A stretch of 64,000 nucleotides of DNA from the NCBI RefSeq assembly GCF_042610375.1, contig NZ_JBGJZL010000013.1, forward strand, positions 39,395 to 103,394. The letters are read 5' to 3'. The stretch comes from CTSoil-075 sp042610375 (GTDB lineage: Bacteria > Bacillota > Negativicutes > DSM-13327). Below, piece after piece: positions 50,751-60,802 of this stretch. The notes beneath the pieces are model-generated. The model saw only the letters and a program-made list of their open reading frames with translations, was not told where the DNA came from and did not search any database. Each line of letters starts with the position of its first letter. Position 1 is the stretch's first letter. A program made the translations under genes and the position numbers.

Positions 50751-51176
50751 CTACTGTGCTGCTGCTATTGCTGCAGCAAGACTAGCAGCAGTATATGTTG
50801 TCGTACCTAAGGTAACTATTGCCTGTTTATTGGTATTCATATCATAGGTAGTTGCAGTTACATCAATAGGAGTGGCATTTCCAATTTTATATTTACCAGC
50901 GGCAACAGTGGGTCTAGCACCACCACTCATATAAGAGTCAATATTTCCAATTGCAGCTGGCATGGTACCACCATGATCAGCACCGTAAATTTGGATTGCA
51001 GAATCAATTGCACCTAGCTCAGCTTGAACTTTTGCTGTTCTTGCTGCTGCTGTAGTATCCATAAACTTAGGTACACCAATCGATGCCAAAACGCCTATTA
51101 TAGAAATAACTACCAATAATTCAATTAACGTAAACCCTTTTTGATTTTTAATTTTCTTTCTTAATGTCATTAACAT
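50751..51176 (-). CDS. pilA: Major type IV pilin (GspG/PilA-like)
   Basis: A 141-residue prepilin: QKGFTLIELLVVISIIGVLA, cleavage after Lys-Gly, Glu+5 present. The body has a GspG-like core and an Ala/Thr-rich C terminus (TLGTTTYTAASLAAAIAAAQ). Its position between the platform gene and the peptidase and its typical sequence make it the likely main subunit. The ATG at 51174-51176 follows GAGGG by six bases; the frame extends six codons upstream. Confidence 0.87.
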   Translation of the reverse strand: MLMTLRKKIKNQKGFTLIELLVVISIIGVLASIGVPKFMDTTAAARTAKVQAELGAIDSAIQIYGADHGGTMPAAIGNIDSYMSGGARPTVAAGKYKIGNATPIDVTATTYDMNTNKQAIVTLGTTTYTAASLAAAIAAAQ

Positions 51177-51264
51177 AAAAATCCCTCTTTTCATTTTTTA
51201 TATAATACCATTTTAAATTCTATTTTTTCTTCAGACTAGGATTTTCACCTCCTTTTAATTTTAC

Positions 51265-52485
51265 TTACATGCCAGAAGTGCTTGTTATAATATCAAACAT
51301 CGGAATCATAATCGCGATGGTAATGATGCCAATGACAACGCCTAATACGCCAATAATTACAGGTTCTATAATGCTACTCAAACGAGTGACCACATCATCC
51401 ACATCACTTTCATAAAAATCTGCAATTTTTTCAAGCATTTTATCGAGTGCACCACTTTCTTCCCCAATAGACACCATCTGAATCACCATTGGAGTAAAGG
51501 CTTTACTTCGAGAAAAAGTTGTCGCCAAACTAATCCCTTCTTTGATACCACTCTGCGCTTCTCCTAGGGCTCCCATCATACTCAAATTACCAATGGTTTT
51601 TTTTACAACATCCAAGGCTGTAATAATAGGAACGCCACCATGAAGCAAGGTACTCAATGTACGACTAAAGCGGGCAATAGCAACTTTGCGGGATAACATC
51701 CCGACAACTGGAATTCGCAATGTTAAATTATCAACAAATTTACGATATTTTTCCTCCCGATAGGCAATCTTCAATCCATAGATCGCCCCAATAAAAGCAA
51801 TCAAGATAAATGGAGCGTAATTCCGTAGAAGACTGCTGACTGCTAGCAAGATTCGTGTTAACAGGGGTAACTCCATCTTCATATTTGCAAACATTTGCAC
51901 GAAAGTCGGTAGAACAAATGTTAGAATAAATACTACGACTAATATAGCCATTACACTCACCACAGCAGGATAAGTTAGCGCTGATTTAATTTTTTCATTC
52001 ATTTTATGTTCTTTTTCAAAATGACTCGCCAAACGCCCTAATACACTATCCAATACGCCGCCAACCTCTCCTGCTTCTACCAAATTAACCATAATACTAG
52101 GAAAAATTTTCGGATGATCACCAAGGGAGCGGGATAGACTTTCTCCTTCTTTGACCTTTTGGTATATATCCTGAAGAGCTTTTTTCATTCTTGGATTATC
52201 ATTCTGTTCTATAAGGACAGTAAGACATGACATAAGAGGCAAACCCGCATCAATCATTGTGGAAAATAACCGGCACAAAATGGCTATTTCTTTTAAACTA
52301 ATACTTCTAAACTCATCAAAAAAATCATTAATTGAACTATTTTTATTTTCTTCTTTGATTTGAGTAATAAAATAGCCTTTTTCGCGAACATGTGCAGCTA
52401 CTGCATTTTCATTTTCAGCCAAAATACTGCCTACCAACACTTGTCCACTACGGTCTTTGGCTTTATAGGCAAAGGTTTTAGCCAT
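51265..52485 (-). CDS. pilC: Type IV pilus platform protein PilC (GspF family)
   Basis: Inner-membrane platform (406 residues) with two T2SSF domains: ISLKEIAILCRLFSTMIDAGLP near 61 and RKVAIARFSRTLSTLLHGGVP near 266, each followed by hydrophobic segments, and GEVGGVLD/GEESGALD in the two halves. GGAGA RBS. Directly after pilT in the operon. Confidence 0.94.
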   Translation of the reverse strand: MAKTFAYKAKDRSGQVLVGSILAENENAVAAHVREKGYFITQIKEENKNSSINDFFDEFRSISLKEIAILCRLFSTMIDAGLPLMSCLTVLIEQNDNPRMKKALQDIYQKVKEGESLSRSLGDHPKIFPSIMVNLVEAGEVGGVLDSVLGRLASHFEKEHKMNEKIKSALTYPAVVSVMAILVVVFILTFVLPTFVQMFANMKMELPLLTRILLAVSSLLRNYAPFILIAFIGAIYGLKIAYREEKYRKFVDNLTLRIPVVGMLSRKVAIARFSRTLSTLLHGGVPIITALDVVKKTIGNLSMMGALGEAQSGIKEGISLATTFSRSKAFTPMVIQMVSIGEESGALDKMLEKIADFYESDVDDVVTRLSSIIEPVIIGVLGVVIGIITIAIMIPMFDIITSTSGM

Positions 52486-52508
52486 GTCAATCTCCTACTT
52501 TCTTTATT

Positions 52509-53558
52509 TTAACCATAAATCAGACGGGTAAAGGCCTCGACATCACTTGCATGCATCATTGCTTCATCATAGGATATAGCGCCACGACGATATAAATCTC
52601 GTAAGGCAATATCCATAGGCTGCATGCCAAATTTGGCACCAGTTTGGATGACCGAAACAAGTTGATGGGTTTTGCCTTCGCGAATGATATTGCGCACGGC
52701 CGGCGTGGCAACCAATACTTCAATCGCCGCAATTCGCCCTTGCTGATCAACACGCGGCAAGAGTTGCTGAGCAATAATACCTTGAAGAGTCGCTGATAAT
52801 TGAATCCTTATTTGCTGTTGCTGATGGGCAGGAAAGGAATCAATAATACGATCAATCGTTTGAGGTGCACTGCCCGTATGTAACGTAGCAAAGACTAAAT
52901 GCCCCGTCTCAGCCGCTGTAATAGCCGTAGCAATGGTTTCAGGATCACGCATCTCACCTACTAAAATCACATCAGGATCTTCACGAAGAGCGGCACGAAG
53001 TCCAATGCTAAATGACTGAGTATCAGCATGCATTTCCCGTTGATTCACAATAGACTTCTTATGCTTATGCAAATATTCAATGGGATCTTCCAAGGTTAAA
53101 ATATGACAACAACGCTCTTGATTGATCAAATTAATCATTGCCGCTAATGTTGTCGATTTACCACTGCCTGTGGGACCTGTCACAAGTACTAACCCTCTAG
53201 GCTGAGTAGCTAAGCTTTTTAGAACAAGCGGGTGGCCAAGTTCCTCTAAAGTCGGTACTTTCTCGTTGACAAGACGAATAACAACAGCCACAGAGCCACG
53301 CTGACGAAAGGCATTAACACGGAAACGACTTAACCCAAAAATAGCAAATGAAAAATCTATTTCACCATGTTGTTTAAATTTTACCTGTTGTTCTGGCTTA
53401 CTAATGGTCATAAAAAAATTTTCTGTATCGTCTACTGTCAGTGACGGATGATCCGTGGGTACCAACCCCCCATTGATCCTCAGGATGGGAGGGACACCGA
53501 CTGTGATATGTATATCAGATGCGCCCTTTTTTACAGCTTGTTCTAATAATTGATCCAT
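52509..53558 (-). CDS. pilT: Retraction ATPase PilT
   Basis: Hexameric ATPase powering pilus retraction, 349 residues. Walker A GPTGSGKSTTLAAMI (about 123-137), Asp box EDPIEYLH, Walker B DPDVILVGEMRD, His box TGHLVFATLHT; the C-terminal AIRNLIRE-type PilT signature appears here as AVRNIIREGK. The start ATG 53556-53558 is five bases after GGGGG and two after the pilB stop. Gene order pilB-pilT-pilC is typical. Confidence 0.94.
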   Translation of the reverse strand: MDQLLEQAVKKGASDIHITVGVPPILRINGGLVPTDHPSLTVDDTENFFMTISKPEQQVKFKQHGEIDFSFAIFGLSRFRVNAFRQRGSVAVVIRLVNEKVPTLEELGHPLVLKSLATQPRGLVLVTGPTGSGKSTTLAAMINLINQERCCHILTLEDPIEYLHKHKKSIVNQREMHADTQSFSIGLRAALREDPDVILVGEMRDPETIATAITAAETGHLVFATLHTGSAPQTIDRIIDSFPAHQQQQIRIQLSATLQGIIAQQLLPRVDQQGRIAAIEVLVATPAVRNIIREGKTHQLVSVIQTGAKFGMQPMDIALRDLYRRGAISYDEAMMHASDVEAFTRLIYG

Positions 53559-53559
53559 T

Positions 53560-55239
53560 TTATCCCCCATCCTTTCCAGCGTAAGCTACACGCATGACCT
53601 CCCGTAAGTCAGTCAAACCTGCCAATGCTTTTTTAATACCGTCTTGCCGCATGGTGACCATGCCTTGCTCAATGGCAATTTTATTAATTTCATCGCTTGA
53701 AGCTCTACGATTGATGGCCGCCCGTAGTTGTGCCGTAATGGGCATGACCTCATGAATTGCCATTCGTCCACGATATCCACTGAGATTGCATCGAGAACAT
53801 CCAACACCACGGTACAGTGTAAGAAATTGATCAGGTGTAAATCCAAGAAAATTTCGTTCTAAGGAATCGGGTAAGGGTGTATAAACTTCTTTACACTCAG
53901 GACATAAAATTCGCACCAACCTTTGAGCAACAACACCTAATACGGACGATGCCACTAGAAAGGGTTCAACATTCATATCCAGGAGACGGGTAATCGTACC
54001 TGCTGCATCATTGGTATGAAGAGTACTAAAGACCAGATGACCCGTCAATGAAGCTCTGATGGCAATATCAGCTGTTTCTCCATCGCGAATCTCACCTACT
54101 AATACAATATTAGGATCCTGGCGCAAAATTGAGCGCAAGCCACTGGTGAAAGTAAGCCCCGTCTTCGGGTTGACCTGCACTTGATTAATCCCAGGCAAAC
54201 GATATTCTACAGGATCTTCGAGAGTAATAATATTTTGATTAGGAGAGTTGACTGTAACAAGTGTGGAATAAAGAGTCGTAGTTTTTCCTGAACCAGTTGG
54301 CCCCGTAACAAGAACCATACCATAAGATTGAGAATACAAATCATGATAGACGACTTTATTTTCAGGAGAAAAGCCAAGTTTATCAATATCTAAGATGACA
54401 GCTTTTTGATCTAAGAGTCGCATGACGACTTTCTCGCCCATGATGGTTGGCAAGGTTGAAACGCGCACATCTACATCACGACCAGCTTCCCTAATTTTGA
54501 TACGTCCATCTTGAGGAATACGTTTTTCCGCAATGTCCATTTCACTGATAATTTTTATCCGTGCAACAATGGCCGCATGAATATCTCGAGGAAAGCTACC
54601 AATTTCTCTTAGCATTCCATCAATACGAAAACGTACGCGAAGTGTTTTTTCTTGGGGCTCAATGTGAATATCACTGGCAACATCTTTAATAGCTTGACTG
54701 ATAAAGGAATTAACAAGACTGATAATCGGAGCATCATCAGCAGCCTGCATTGTGGATGTTAAGGCGAGTTCTTCAGGACGCATTTTATTAACAGCTTTAT
54801 CAACTAAATCCTGCACTCCATAGGATTCACGAATGGCTTGCAACACATCTTTCTCTGTGGCAATGACGGCCTCCACATCAAAACCTGAAACCATACGGAC
54901 ATCATCAATGGCATAAAAATTTGTAGGATCAACCATTGCTAAGGTAATTTTCTTACCAATTCGTTTGATGGGAATGATTTGGTGTCGTTCCGCTAAGCTC
55001 ACAGGGAGAAGAGCTGTCACTTCTGGTAAAATAGAAAGGTTAGATAAATCCACATGAGGTACACCCAATTGAAATTCTAAGACTTCAATGATGGCATGTT
55101 CTGATACATAATCAAGTTCAATCAGCACTTTACCAAGACGTTTACCACTTTTCTTTTGCACTTGGAGGGCTGTATCTAATTGGGAAGGGGTGATTAAACC
55201 CGTATCAATTAATAAATCGCCTAACCGTTTACGTTTCAT
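53560..55239 (-). CDS. pilB: Extension ATPase PilB with N-terminal MshEN domain
   Basis: A 559-residue motor for pilus assembly. The N terminus has tandem motifs RLGDLLIDTGLITPSQLDTA (5-24, ending ALQVQ) and RLGKVLIELDYVSEHAIIEV (ending LEFQ), the pattern of MshEN c-di-GMP-binding modules. The GspE core has Walker A GPTGSGKTTTLYS (about 316-328), Asp box EDPVEYRLPG, Walker B DPNIVLVGEIRDGETAD, and a zinc tetracysteine (CPECKE...GCSRCN). So activity may be tuned by c-di-GMP; this is inference from the motif. Confidence 0.94.
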   Translation of the reverse strand: MKRKRLGDLLIDTGLITPSQLDTALQVQKKSGKRLGKVLIELDYVSEHAIIEVLEFQLGVPHVDLSNLSILPEVTALLPVSLAERHQIIPIKRIGKKITLAMVDPTNFYAIDDVRMVSGFDVEAVIATEKDVLQAIRESYGVQDLVDKAVNKMRPEELALTSTMQAADDAPIISLVNSFISQAIKDVASDIHIEPQEKTLRVRFRIDGMLREIGSFPRDIHAAIVARIKIISEMDIAEKRIPQDGRIKIREAGRDVDVRVSTLPTIMGEKVVMRLLDQKAVILDIDKLGFSPENKVVYHDLYSQSYGMVLVTGPTGSGKTTTLYSTLVTVNSPNQNIITLEDPVEYRLPGINQVQVNPKTGLTFTSGLRSILRQDPNIVLVGEIRDGETADIAIRASLTGHLVFSTLHTNDAAGTITRLLDMNVEPFLVASSVLGVVAQRLVRILCPECKEVYTPLPDSLERNFLGFTPDQFLTLYRGVGCSRCNLSGYRGRMAIHEVMPITAQLRAAINRRASSDEINKIAIEQGMVTMRQDGIKKALAGLTDLREVMRVAYAGKDGG

Positions 55240-55272
55240 TTTTTTTAATACCTATCCCCCAATATAACCTTG

Positions 55273-56505
55273 TTATTTAACAATTGTCGCAGTTAAGAAA
55301 ACAACGACTTCCGTTTCAGTTTTAGAATTGTGATTACTTTTAAACAAGGATCCTAACAGTGGAAGATCGCCTAGAAAAGGAACTTTATTATTGGTCTTAC
55401 TTTCTTCACTACCAATTAAACCTGCAATAATCATGGTCTCACCATTTTTCATGGAAACATTACTTTCGGCTTCACGAGTTGTAATTCGGTAATTTTTAAT
55501 ATCAGATACTAAGGTTGGCGTACTGACTTCTGTATGTACTTTTGCTGTAATCGTACCATCTGTATTAATGGTCGGTGTATAGGTTAACTTAATACCTGCA
55601 TCAATATATTGAACGGTAGTAGAAGTTTTTCCATCGGAGACAGTTTCCGTCAATACAGGAATACGATCACCAATCAATACGCGAGCTTCTTTTCCATTGA
55701 TCGTAGTCACCTTAGGGCTAGCTAAAATTTTAGCATTACCTTTACTAATTAGAGCACTTATTTTTGTTTGGTAATAAAATTCATAAGGATATCCTTCTGG
55801 ATTGCGACCAAATTGAATGACTCCTTTATTTGCAGTACGAGTAACAGTTGTTTTTCCTGGTGTCGTGACAACTCCTGTAGTCCCATCAATGACTGGAAGT
55901 GTAACGTCATAAGTCGCAGATTGTGGTGTCGCTTCCCATGACCAATCCATTCCTAAATCTTTCATATTTGTTTTATTAATGGCCACAACCTTTGCTTCAA
56001 GTGTTACTTGTTGTTGAAGCACATCAATAGATTTCAATATTTTCTTGATACGATCACAACCTGTTGGAGAACCCGTGACAAGAAGAGAATTAGATATATC
56101 ATCAATTTCAATTTTAAGTTTTAAATTGGTAGCGATAGGCTCAATGGTTTTTTTAATATCACTTGCTCTGGTATATTGTAATCTGATGACTTCTGTCATG
56201 CCCATATCTGCAGGTTCAATAATAATGGAATTACCTATTTTACGATAAGATAACCCCTTCCCTGCTGTAATTAAGTTTAATGCTGTATCAAAAGTAACAT
56301 TAGTTAGTTTCATGGTCATATTACCCTTGATCGAATCATCAATCACCATATCAACATTACTAATTTTTGATAACGTATGTAATACAATACGGATATCTTC
56401 ATCCATAAAATTAAAATTATAAGTTTTAGGGCTTGCAAGTCCAACCGTAGAAATTAGCATGGAGAGCACGAGCATCACAATGACGATATATGTTTTATTT
56501 TGCAC
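55273..56505 (-). CDS. Type IV pilus secretin (PilQ/GspD-like, short form)
   Basis: Outer-membrane channel through which the pilus passes, 410 residues, shorter than PilQ of proteobacteria. Signal peptide (MQNKTYIVIVMLVLSMLIST, cut near GLA-SPK), one STN-like domain (FNFMDEDIRIVLHTLSKISN), one N1-like domain (SLLVTGSPTGCDRIKKILKS) and the secretin core ending VPFLGDLPLLGSLFKS. Its presence indicates an outer membrane. The start overlaps the PilP-like gene by 11 bp. Confidence 0.9.
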   Translation of the reverse strand: MQNKTYIVIVMLVLSMLISTVGLASPKTYNFNFMDEDIRIVLHTLSKISNVDMVIDDSIKGNMTMKLTNVTFDTALNLITAGKGLSYRKIGNSIIIEPADMGMTEVIRLQYTRASDIKKTIEPIATNLKLKIEIDDISNSLLVTGSPTGCDRIKKILKSIDVLQQQVTLEAKVVAINKTNMKDLGMDWSWEATPQSATYDVTLPVIDGTTGVVTTPGKTTVTRTANKGVIQFGRNPEGYPYEFYYQTKISALISKGNAKILASPKVTTINGKEARVLIGDRIPVLTETVSDGKTSTTVQYIDAGIKLTYTPTINTDGTITAKVHTEVSTPTLVSDIKNYRITTREAESNVSMKNGETMIIAGLIGSEESKTNNKVPFLGDLPLLGSLFKSNHNSKTETEVVVFLTATIVK

Positions 56506-57121
56506 TATTATTATCTCCCTTTTGCCCAGCTGCTTCTAATTGTAGTACTAGTTTATCATTTGAATTTTGTAAAACAACAGAATCATTATTGATCGCTATC
56601 AACTTGTATATACCAATCATCTCATTTACGCTATAGGATTGACTTTTACTGCCTGACATAATCACTGCAAGCCTCTGTTCAGTACTACCAACAATACCTG
56701 TCAGTTTCATATTTGTCTGCTGCATCGTCGTCGAGGTATTATTTTTAGGTATCATCGGAGGTGCGCTCCCCAGCATCTTGGGAGGTATGTTGTTTGGAAT
56801 GAATGGTGAACTTGCGTTTGAATTGTTTTTTTGTTCTTGGACTTCAGGTGGTTTGGCGAAAGGATCACGAATTCCCTGTTCTACTTGAGTAACTTGCATC
56901 ACTTGACTTGCTATTGGCAGTACAGGTTGAGTCGGTGCACTTACCATTTTTTGAGAATTTTCATTTGGAGCAGTAGGTTCAACTGCCACTTCTGAATTGC
57001 TGACATAAAGTGTTATAGCAATTCCAATAACACCAATTGCAACAATCACCAAAAGACGTTCTCTTGCTGTTAGGTGGTATTGTTTATTTGCGATTTTTTT
57101 TAAATCAGATGATAGGCTCAC
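56495..57121 (-). CDS. PilP/GspC-like inner-membrane protein
   Basis: A 208-residue bitopic protein: TM helix about 24-41 (LLVIVAIGVIGIAITLYV), a long Pro/Asn-rich periplasmic linker with an RDPF motif (GIRDPFAKPP near 86), and a C-terminal beta domain (TGIVGSTEQRLAVIMSGS) that normally contacts the secretin. First gene of the main pilus operon, just before the secretin, which supports the call. Confidence 0.78.
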   Translation of the reverse strand: MSLSSDLKKIANKQYHLTARERLLVIVAIGVIGIAITLYVSNSEVAVEPTAPNENSQKMVSAPTQPVLPIASQVMQVTQVEQGIRDPFAKPPEVQEQKNNSNASSPFIPNNIPPKMLGSAPPMIPKNNTSTTMQQTNMKLTGIVGSTEQRLAVIMSGSKSQSYSVNEMIGIYKLIAINNDSVVLQNSNDKLVLQLEAAGQKGDNNSAK

Positions 57122-57252
57122 AGTTTCACCTCTACTATCTTATCTTTAGGCGGATAAGATCAATCTATTTCATAAAACCTATTATGTAGTATTCAAATAT
57201 TCTTCGACTTTTCCTGCTTACTTATTGTAAAATTACCTAAATTTAACTATTT

Positions 57253-58101
57253 TTAAATAAATTTGTCTAATGTTTCTGACATAATCTTACGTGGAGCTTT
57301 TTCACCCGTCCATAGTTCAAAAGCTAAAGCCCCCTGTTCAACTAACATCCCTTTTCCATCCATGATGATATGCCCCCGCATCTCAGCTTGAACCAAAAAA
57401 TCTGTAGGGGATGGATTATAGATTAAATCACATACGGCTGCGTCAGACTTAATGTGATGCCACTGAATCGGCAATTGTGTTTCTTTATTTGAGGACATTC
57501 CAATAGGTGTACAATTGATTAGAATATCACACTCTTGAAGAGCTTGGATAAAACTTTCTGTCTCCCAATTACACCCCTCTATCTTGCTACGGCTTTTAGG
57601 AAATAGTTTGACAAACTCTTGAGCCTTAGCTACATTGCGTGTACCGACTATGACTTTCTTAATACCATATTCGAGTAGACCATAGACAACAGCCCGTGCT
57701 GCCCCGCCCGCTCCCATAATAACGGCAGTTTTATCTTTTATTGTAATACTTTTTGCGGTTAAGGATTGGATAAAGCCTTGGCCATCTGTATTATAACCAA
57801 TACATTTACCATTTTTTATAACAATGGTATTTACAGCCCCTGTTAACTGAGCACTTGGATGAATTTCATCCAAATAAGGCATGACGGTGACTTTATGTGG
57901 GATAGTGACATTCATTCCAACAAACCCCATAGCCTTTAAACCTGCTATAGCTTGACCTAAATGATCAGGTTCAACAGGTAGAGGAACATAAATATAATCA
58001 AGAGTTAATGCTGCAAAAGCCGCATTATGCATGAGTGGTGATAAAGAATGTCCCACTGGGCATCCTAAGATACCTAAAGTTTTTGTTTTTCCTGTAATCA
58101 T
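57253..58101 (-). CDS. aroE: Shikimate dehydrogenase AroE
   Basis: NADPH-dependent reduction of 3-dehydroshikimate. The 282-residue protein has the shikimate site GHSLSPLMHNAAF (about 15-27), catalytic NVTIPHKV and NTDGQGF, and the NADP loop IMGAGGAARAVVYGL. ATG 58099-58101 with GGAG seven bases upstream is chosen over the frame's first ATG at 58119. It lies between the pilus operon and yqeG. Confidence 0.95.
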   Translation of the reverse strand: MITGKTKTLGILGCPVGHSLSPLMHNAAFAALTLDYIYVPLPVEPDHLGQAIAGLKAMGFVGMNVTIPHKVTVMPYLDEIHPSAQLTGAVNTIVIKNGKCIGYNTDGQGFIQSLTAKSITIKDKTAVIMGAGGAARAVVYGLLEYGIKKVIVGTRNVAKAQEFVKLFPKSRSKIEGCNWETESFIQALQECDILINCTPIGMSSNKETQLPIQWHHIKSDAAVCDLIYNPSPTDFLVQAEMRGHIIMDGKGMLVEQGALAFELWTGEKAPRKIMSETLDKFI

Positions 58102-58126
58102 ATGACAACTCCATTTCATGTTTTAG

Positions 58127-58633
58127 CTACTTCATTAATCCTTTAGCACGCAACATGTCTACTGCCACTTTTTCTAAACGACGAGTAATGCGAGTACCAA
58201 TGAATTCTTTAGCGCTTAAAGGTTTAACCCAAATTGTAAATAATCCTAAGCGATTGCCACCAAGAACATCTGTGAATAATTGATCTCCAACAACTGCCAC
58301 TTCTTCTTCTCTTAGCTCCATACGAGTCAATGCCTGACGAAATCCTGATTTTGCAGGCTTATAAGCTCTAGAAACAAAGGGTATCCCAAAGATTCCAGCA
58401 ATTGTTTTAACTCGCTTACCCATGTTATTTGATACTAAACAGATTTTAAATCCTCGAGTTAACAGTTCCTGCAACCATTGAATCATTTCGGGTGACATGG
58501 TAGGACTATCCCAAGGTATTATGGTATTGTCTAAATCAAAGATGATGCCTTTAATTCCTTGTTGGTGTAGAACCTGAGGTTCAATTTCATATAAAGATTT
58601 TATGATTAAACTTGGACATAAAAGATTGTACAA
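58127..58633 (-). CDS. YqeG-family HAD phosphatase
   Basis: A 168-residue HAD superfamily IIIA phosphatase. Motif I IIFDLDNTIIPWD (about 30-42), motif II CLVSNNMG, lysine in YKPAKSGF, and motif III VVGDQLFTDVLGGN. Members often lie next to aroE in Firmicutes, as here. The start is TTG (58631-58633), ten bases after GGAGG. The physiological substrate is unknown. Confidence 0.92.
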   Translation of the reverse strand: MYNLLCPSLIIKSLYEIEPQVLHQQGIKGIIFDLDNTIIPWDSPTMSPEMIQWLQELLTRGFKICLVSNNMGKRVKTIAGIFGIPFVSRAYKPAKSGFRQALTRMELREEEVAVVGDQLFTDVLGGNRLGLFTIWVKPLSAKEFIGTRITRRLEKVAVDMLRAKGLMK

Positions 58634-58748
58634 CTATTTTGTACCTCCAAAAATTAGACTCTTGCAATCTTTCTTCTATTTCTACATTCTACATTCTACT
58701 AAAAATTTTATTAACATAGCTTTGTATTCATCAATACAAAGTTAACAA

Positions 58749-60305
58749 CTAGTTACCCCAGTTATTAACTGTAATACTTGGAGTTGAACCCCCAGTAATA
58801 AGGCTAATCGCATTGGCGTTTGGTATGATCGTTGGAGTGTTTGATACACTGAGTGAGCCATTTGTATAGAGACAACCAATAGTCGGATTATTACTAATTT
58901 GCGTTTGACCTGAAGCTGAAACAAATAATGTATTTGGCGCATATACATTACTATTTATGTTAAATGGCCCTGTTGTTATAACTTGGGATGCAGCTCCGCC
59001 AATTACGACATCATTCGTAAATGTGGACCCATTAGCGTAAATAAAAGCAATCGCATTTGAATAAGTATTACTCTTATTTATAGAACTGCTATTTGCAAAG
59101 TTAACATTACTTTGTGCTTCTAGCGTTACAGTCCCTCCATTAATATAGCAACTATTACTAAGGTTTATAGAGTTTTTCAATGAATAAATCTCTGATTTCC
59201 CCTTAATCGCAGCTTGAATGTAATTATTATTGTCAGTCAAATTTATTTCTTGATTAGCAATTATCGTCACATTGCCGTTATCACTCTTGATGTATGATGC
59301 ACCTGACATACTCAGACTACCAGATACATAAATTTCTATATTACCCTTGGAATTGATGTAACTACCGTTACTTAGATTTGCATCGCCATTTATATAGATT
59401 TTCAAATTTCCATTACTTGCAGTAATCCATCCTTTGTTATAGGATGATCCTTTATTTGTTAAATGTAAACCATTCGTAGCATATAGCGTTGTATCTGAGG
59501 ATCCTGCGATTAAGCCGCCCCCAAAGTCTGAAAGAGCAGTACTATAATAGACTGAATTAGGCATAGATGCGGTATTCGGTCCAGTGATTATATCGGCACC
59601 AGTTGGTATCGATGTAGATATTACAGGTAACGTCGGCAAAGGAGGTATTACAACAGATAAGGTGCCAATATCAGGGTCAATAACATACATAGCACTCGTT
59701 AGCCAATCATGCCACCCTGTAGGAATACTCGTTACATGAAGCTTTCCTTGAAGAAAATTATATCCGCTGTCAATTTTCACCTTGTTGCCACCAGCGAGGC
59801 CCATATCTCCTTTTATATTCGGACCATTTCCACCCCATATATAAGTATCATTTTTACTATACAAGGCATATTTATTTAAAATACTTGCACCACTATTACC
59901 AGTCACTGTTACTGTTACTGTCACCTTTTTTATAGTTCCTCTAACCTTTCCTATAGACGTTATAGTATAAACTCCACCTACAGCAGGATTTACTGGAACA
60001 ACTTGTGCACTAGCTAATTCAGTTTTAACATGGTAACTTTTATTTTGATCAGTACTTAAACTTTGCCAAATCGGTGTACTGTTAGCATCTAGCCATGTCC
60101 AATCTTGATTTTTTTGATAAAACATAGAGATAGCCCTTTTAGCCCCAGCTTCAGCCGCAAATTGAGCTTCGATAGCATCGCTGTTCGTCTTTGACATTCG
60201 CAGATCACTATTTACAAGCGTATTAGCCGTACTCGCCAAAATAGCTAAAAACATTACCATTATGATTGCCACCATTGTAACAGAACCTCTTTGCCTATTA
60301 ATCAT
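58749..60305 (-). CDS. Large PilX-type pilin with beta-helix passenger
   Basis: An unusual 518-residue protein. It starts like a minor pilin (MINRQRGSVTMVAIIMVMFL, then AAEAGAKRAISMFYQ, the PilX-N motif) and then has about 350 residues of Asn/Ser/Gly-rich repeats such as GNLKIYINGDANLSNGSYI, GNIEIYVSGSLSMSGASYI and GNVTIIANQEINLTDNNNYI, each about 20 residues, as in a right-handed beta helix. Probably a pilus-tip adhesin. ATG 60303-60305 with GAGGTG. Last gene of the riboswitch-controlled operon. Confidence 0.82.
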   Translation of the reverse strand: MINRQRGSVTMVAIIMVMFLAILASTANTLVNSDLRMSKTNSDAIEAQFAAEAGAKRAISMFYQKNQDWTWLDANSTPIWQSLSTDQNKSYHVKTELASAQVVPVNPAVGGVYTITSIGKVRGTIKKVTVTVTVTGNSGASILNKYALYSKNDTYIWGGNGPNIKGDMGLAGGNKVKIDSGYNFLQGKLHVTSIPTGWHDWLTSAMYVIDPDIGTLSVVIPPLPTLPVISTSIPTGADIITGPNTASMPNSVYYSTALSDFGGGLIAGSSDTTLYATNGLHLTNKGSSYNKGWITASNGNLKIYINGDANLSNGSYINSKGNIEIYVSGSLSMSGASYIKSDNGNVTIIANQEINLTDNNNYIQAAIKGKSEIYSLKNSINLSNSCYINGGTVTLEAQSNVNFANSSSINKSNTYSNAIAFIYANGSTFTNDVVIGGAASQVITTGPFNINSNVYAPNTLFVSASGQTQISNNPTIGCLYTNGSLSVSNTPTIIPNANAISLITGGSTPSITVNNWGN

Positions 60306-60313
60306 ACTACACC

Positions 60314-60802
60314 TCACTGAGATAAATTTGTCATGAAAACACCAGTATCAATAACAACGTCTCCAAAGGAATTATTTTTAGGGCTATGTAATATGACAGT
60401 TACTTTGAGAATACGACCATCCGTAGCATCTCTTGTAAATGAGACTGTTTTTACAACATTAGGCGTAATTGCAGTTGTACCTTTCATTAATTTACCAGCA
60501 TCCTGTCCACTACCGATTTGGATCGTATAGTCGATAGTGTTTATTTTATAATTTATACTACTTTGACTAACGCCTTTTTCTGGTGAGGTAACCTCTGTAG
60601 CATTTCTCAAATCATCGATGACGGTATTAATTGCAAGTCGAGATTGTTGAAACTCATAAACTTGTTTTTGGCTAAATTGATATGATTTTATTGCTACACT
60701 CAAAACATTAAACAATCCTGCCAATGTAATTGTCATGATTGCTATGCCAATTACCAGTTCGACTAATGTAAATCCTTTCCGATTAGATAAGAGCGTAGTC
60801 AT
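60314..60802 (-). CDS. Prepilin, PilW-like (second set)
   Basis: A 162-residue minor pilin: SNRKGFTLVELVIGIAIMTI, cleavage after Lys-Gly, Glu+5 present, then FQQSRLAINTVIDDLRNATE and a beta domain. Overlaps the preceding gene by four bases and is nine bases before the large PilX-type gene. Confidence 0.85.
   Translation of the reverse strand: MTTLLSNRKGFTLVELVIGIAIMTITLAGLFNVLSVAIKSYQFSQKQVYEFQQSRLAINTVIDDLRNATEVTSPEKGVSQSSINYKINTIDYTIQIGSGQDAGKLMKGTTAITPNVVKTVSFTRDATDGRILKVTVILHSPKNNSFGDVVIDTGVFMTNLSQ

Noticed and set aside
58720..58742. CTTTGTATT/AATACAAAG hairpin after the large PilX-type gene as a terminator
   Set aside because: The stem is only 9 bp and AT-rich and the T-run follows at a distance; termination there is possible but not supported enough to list.
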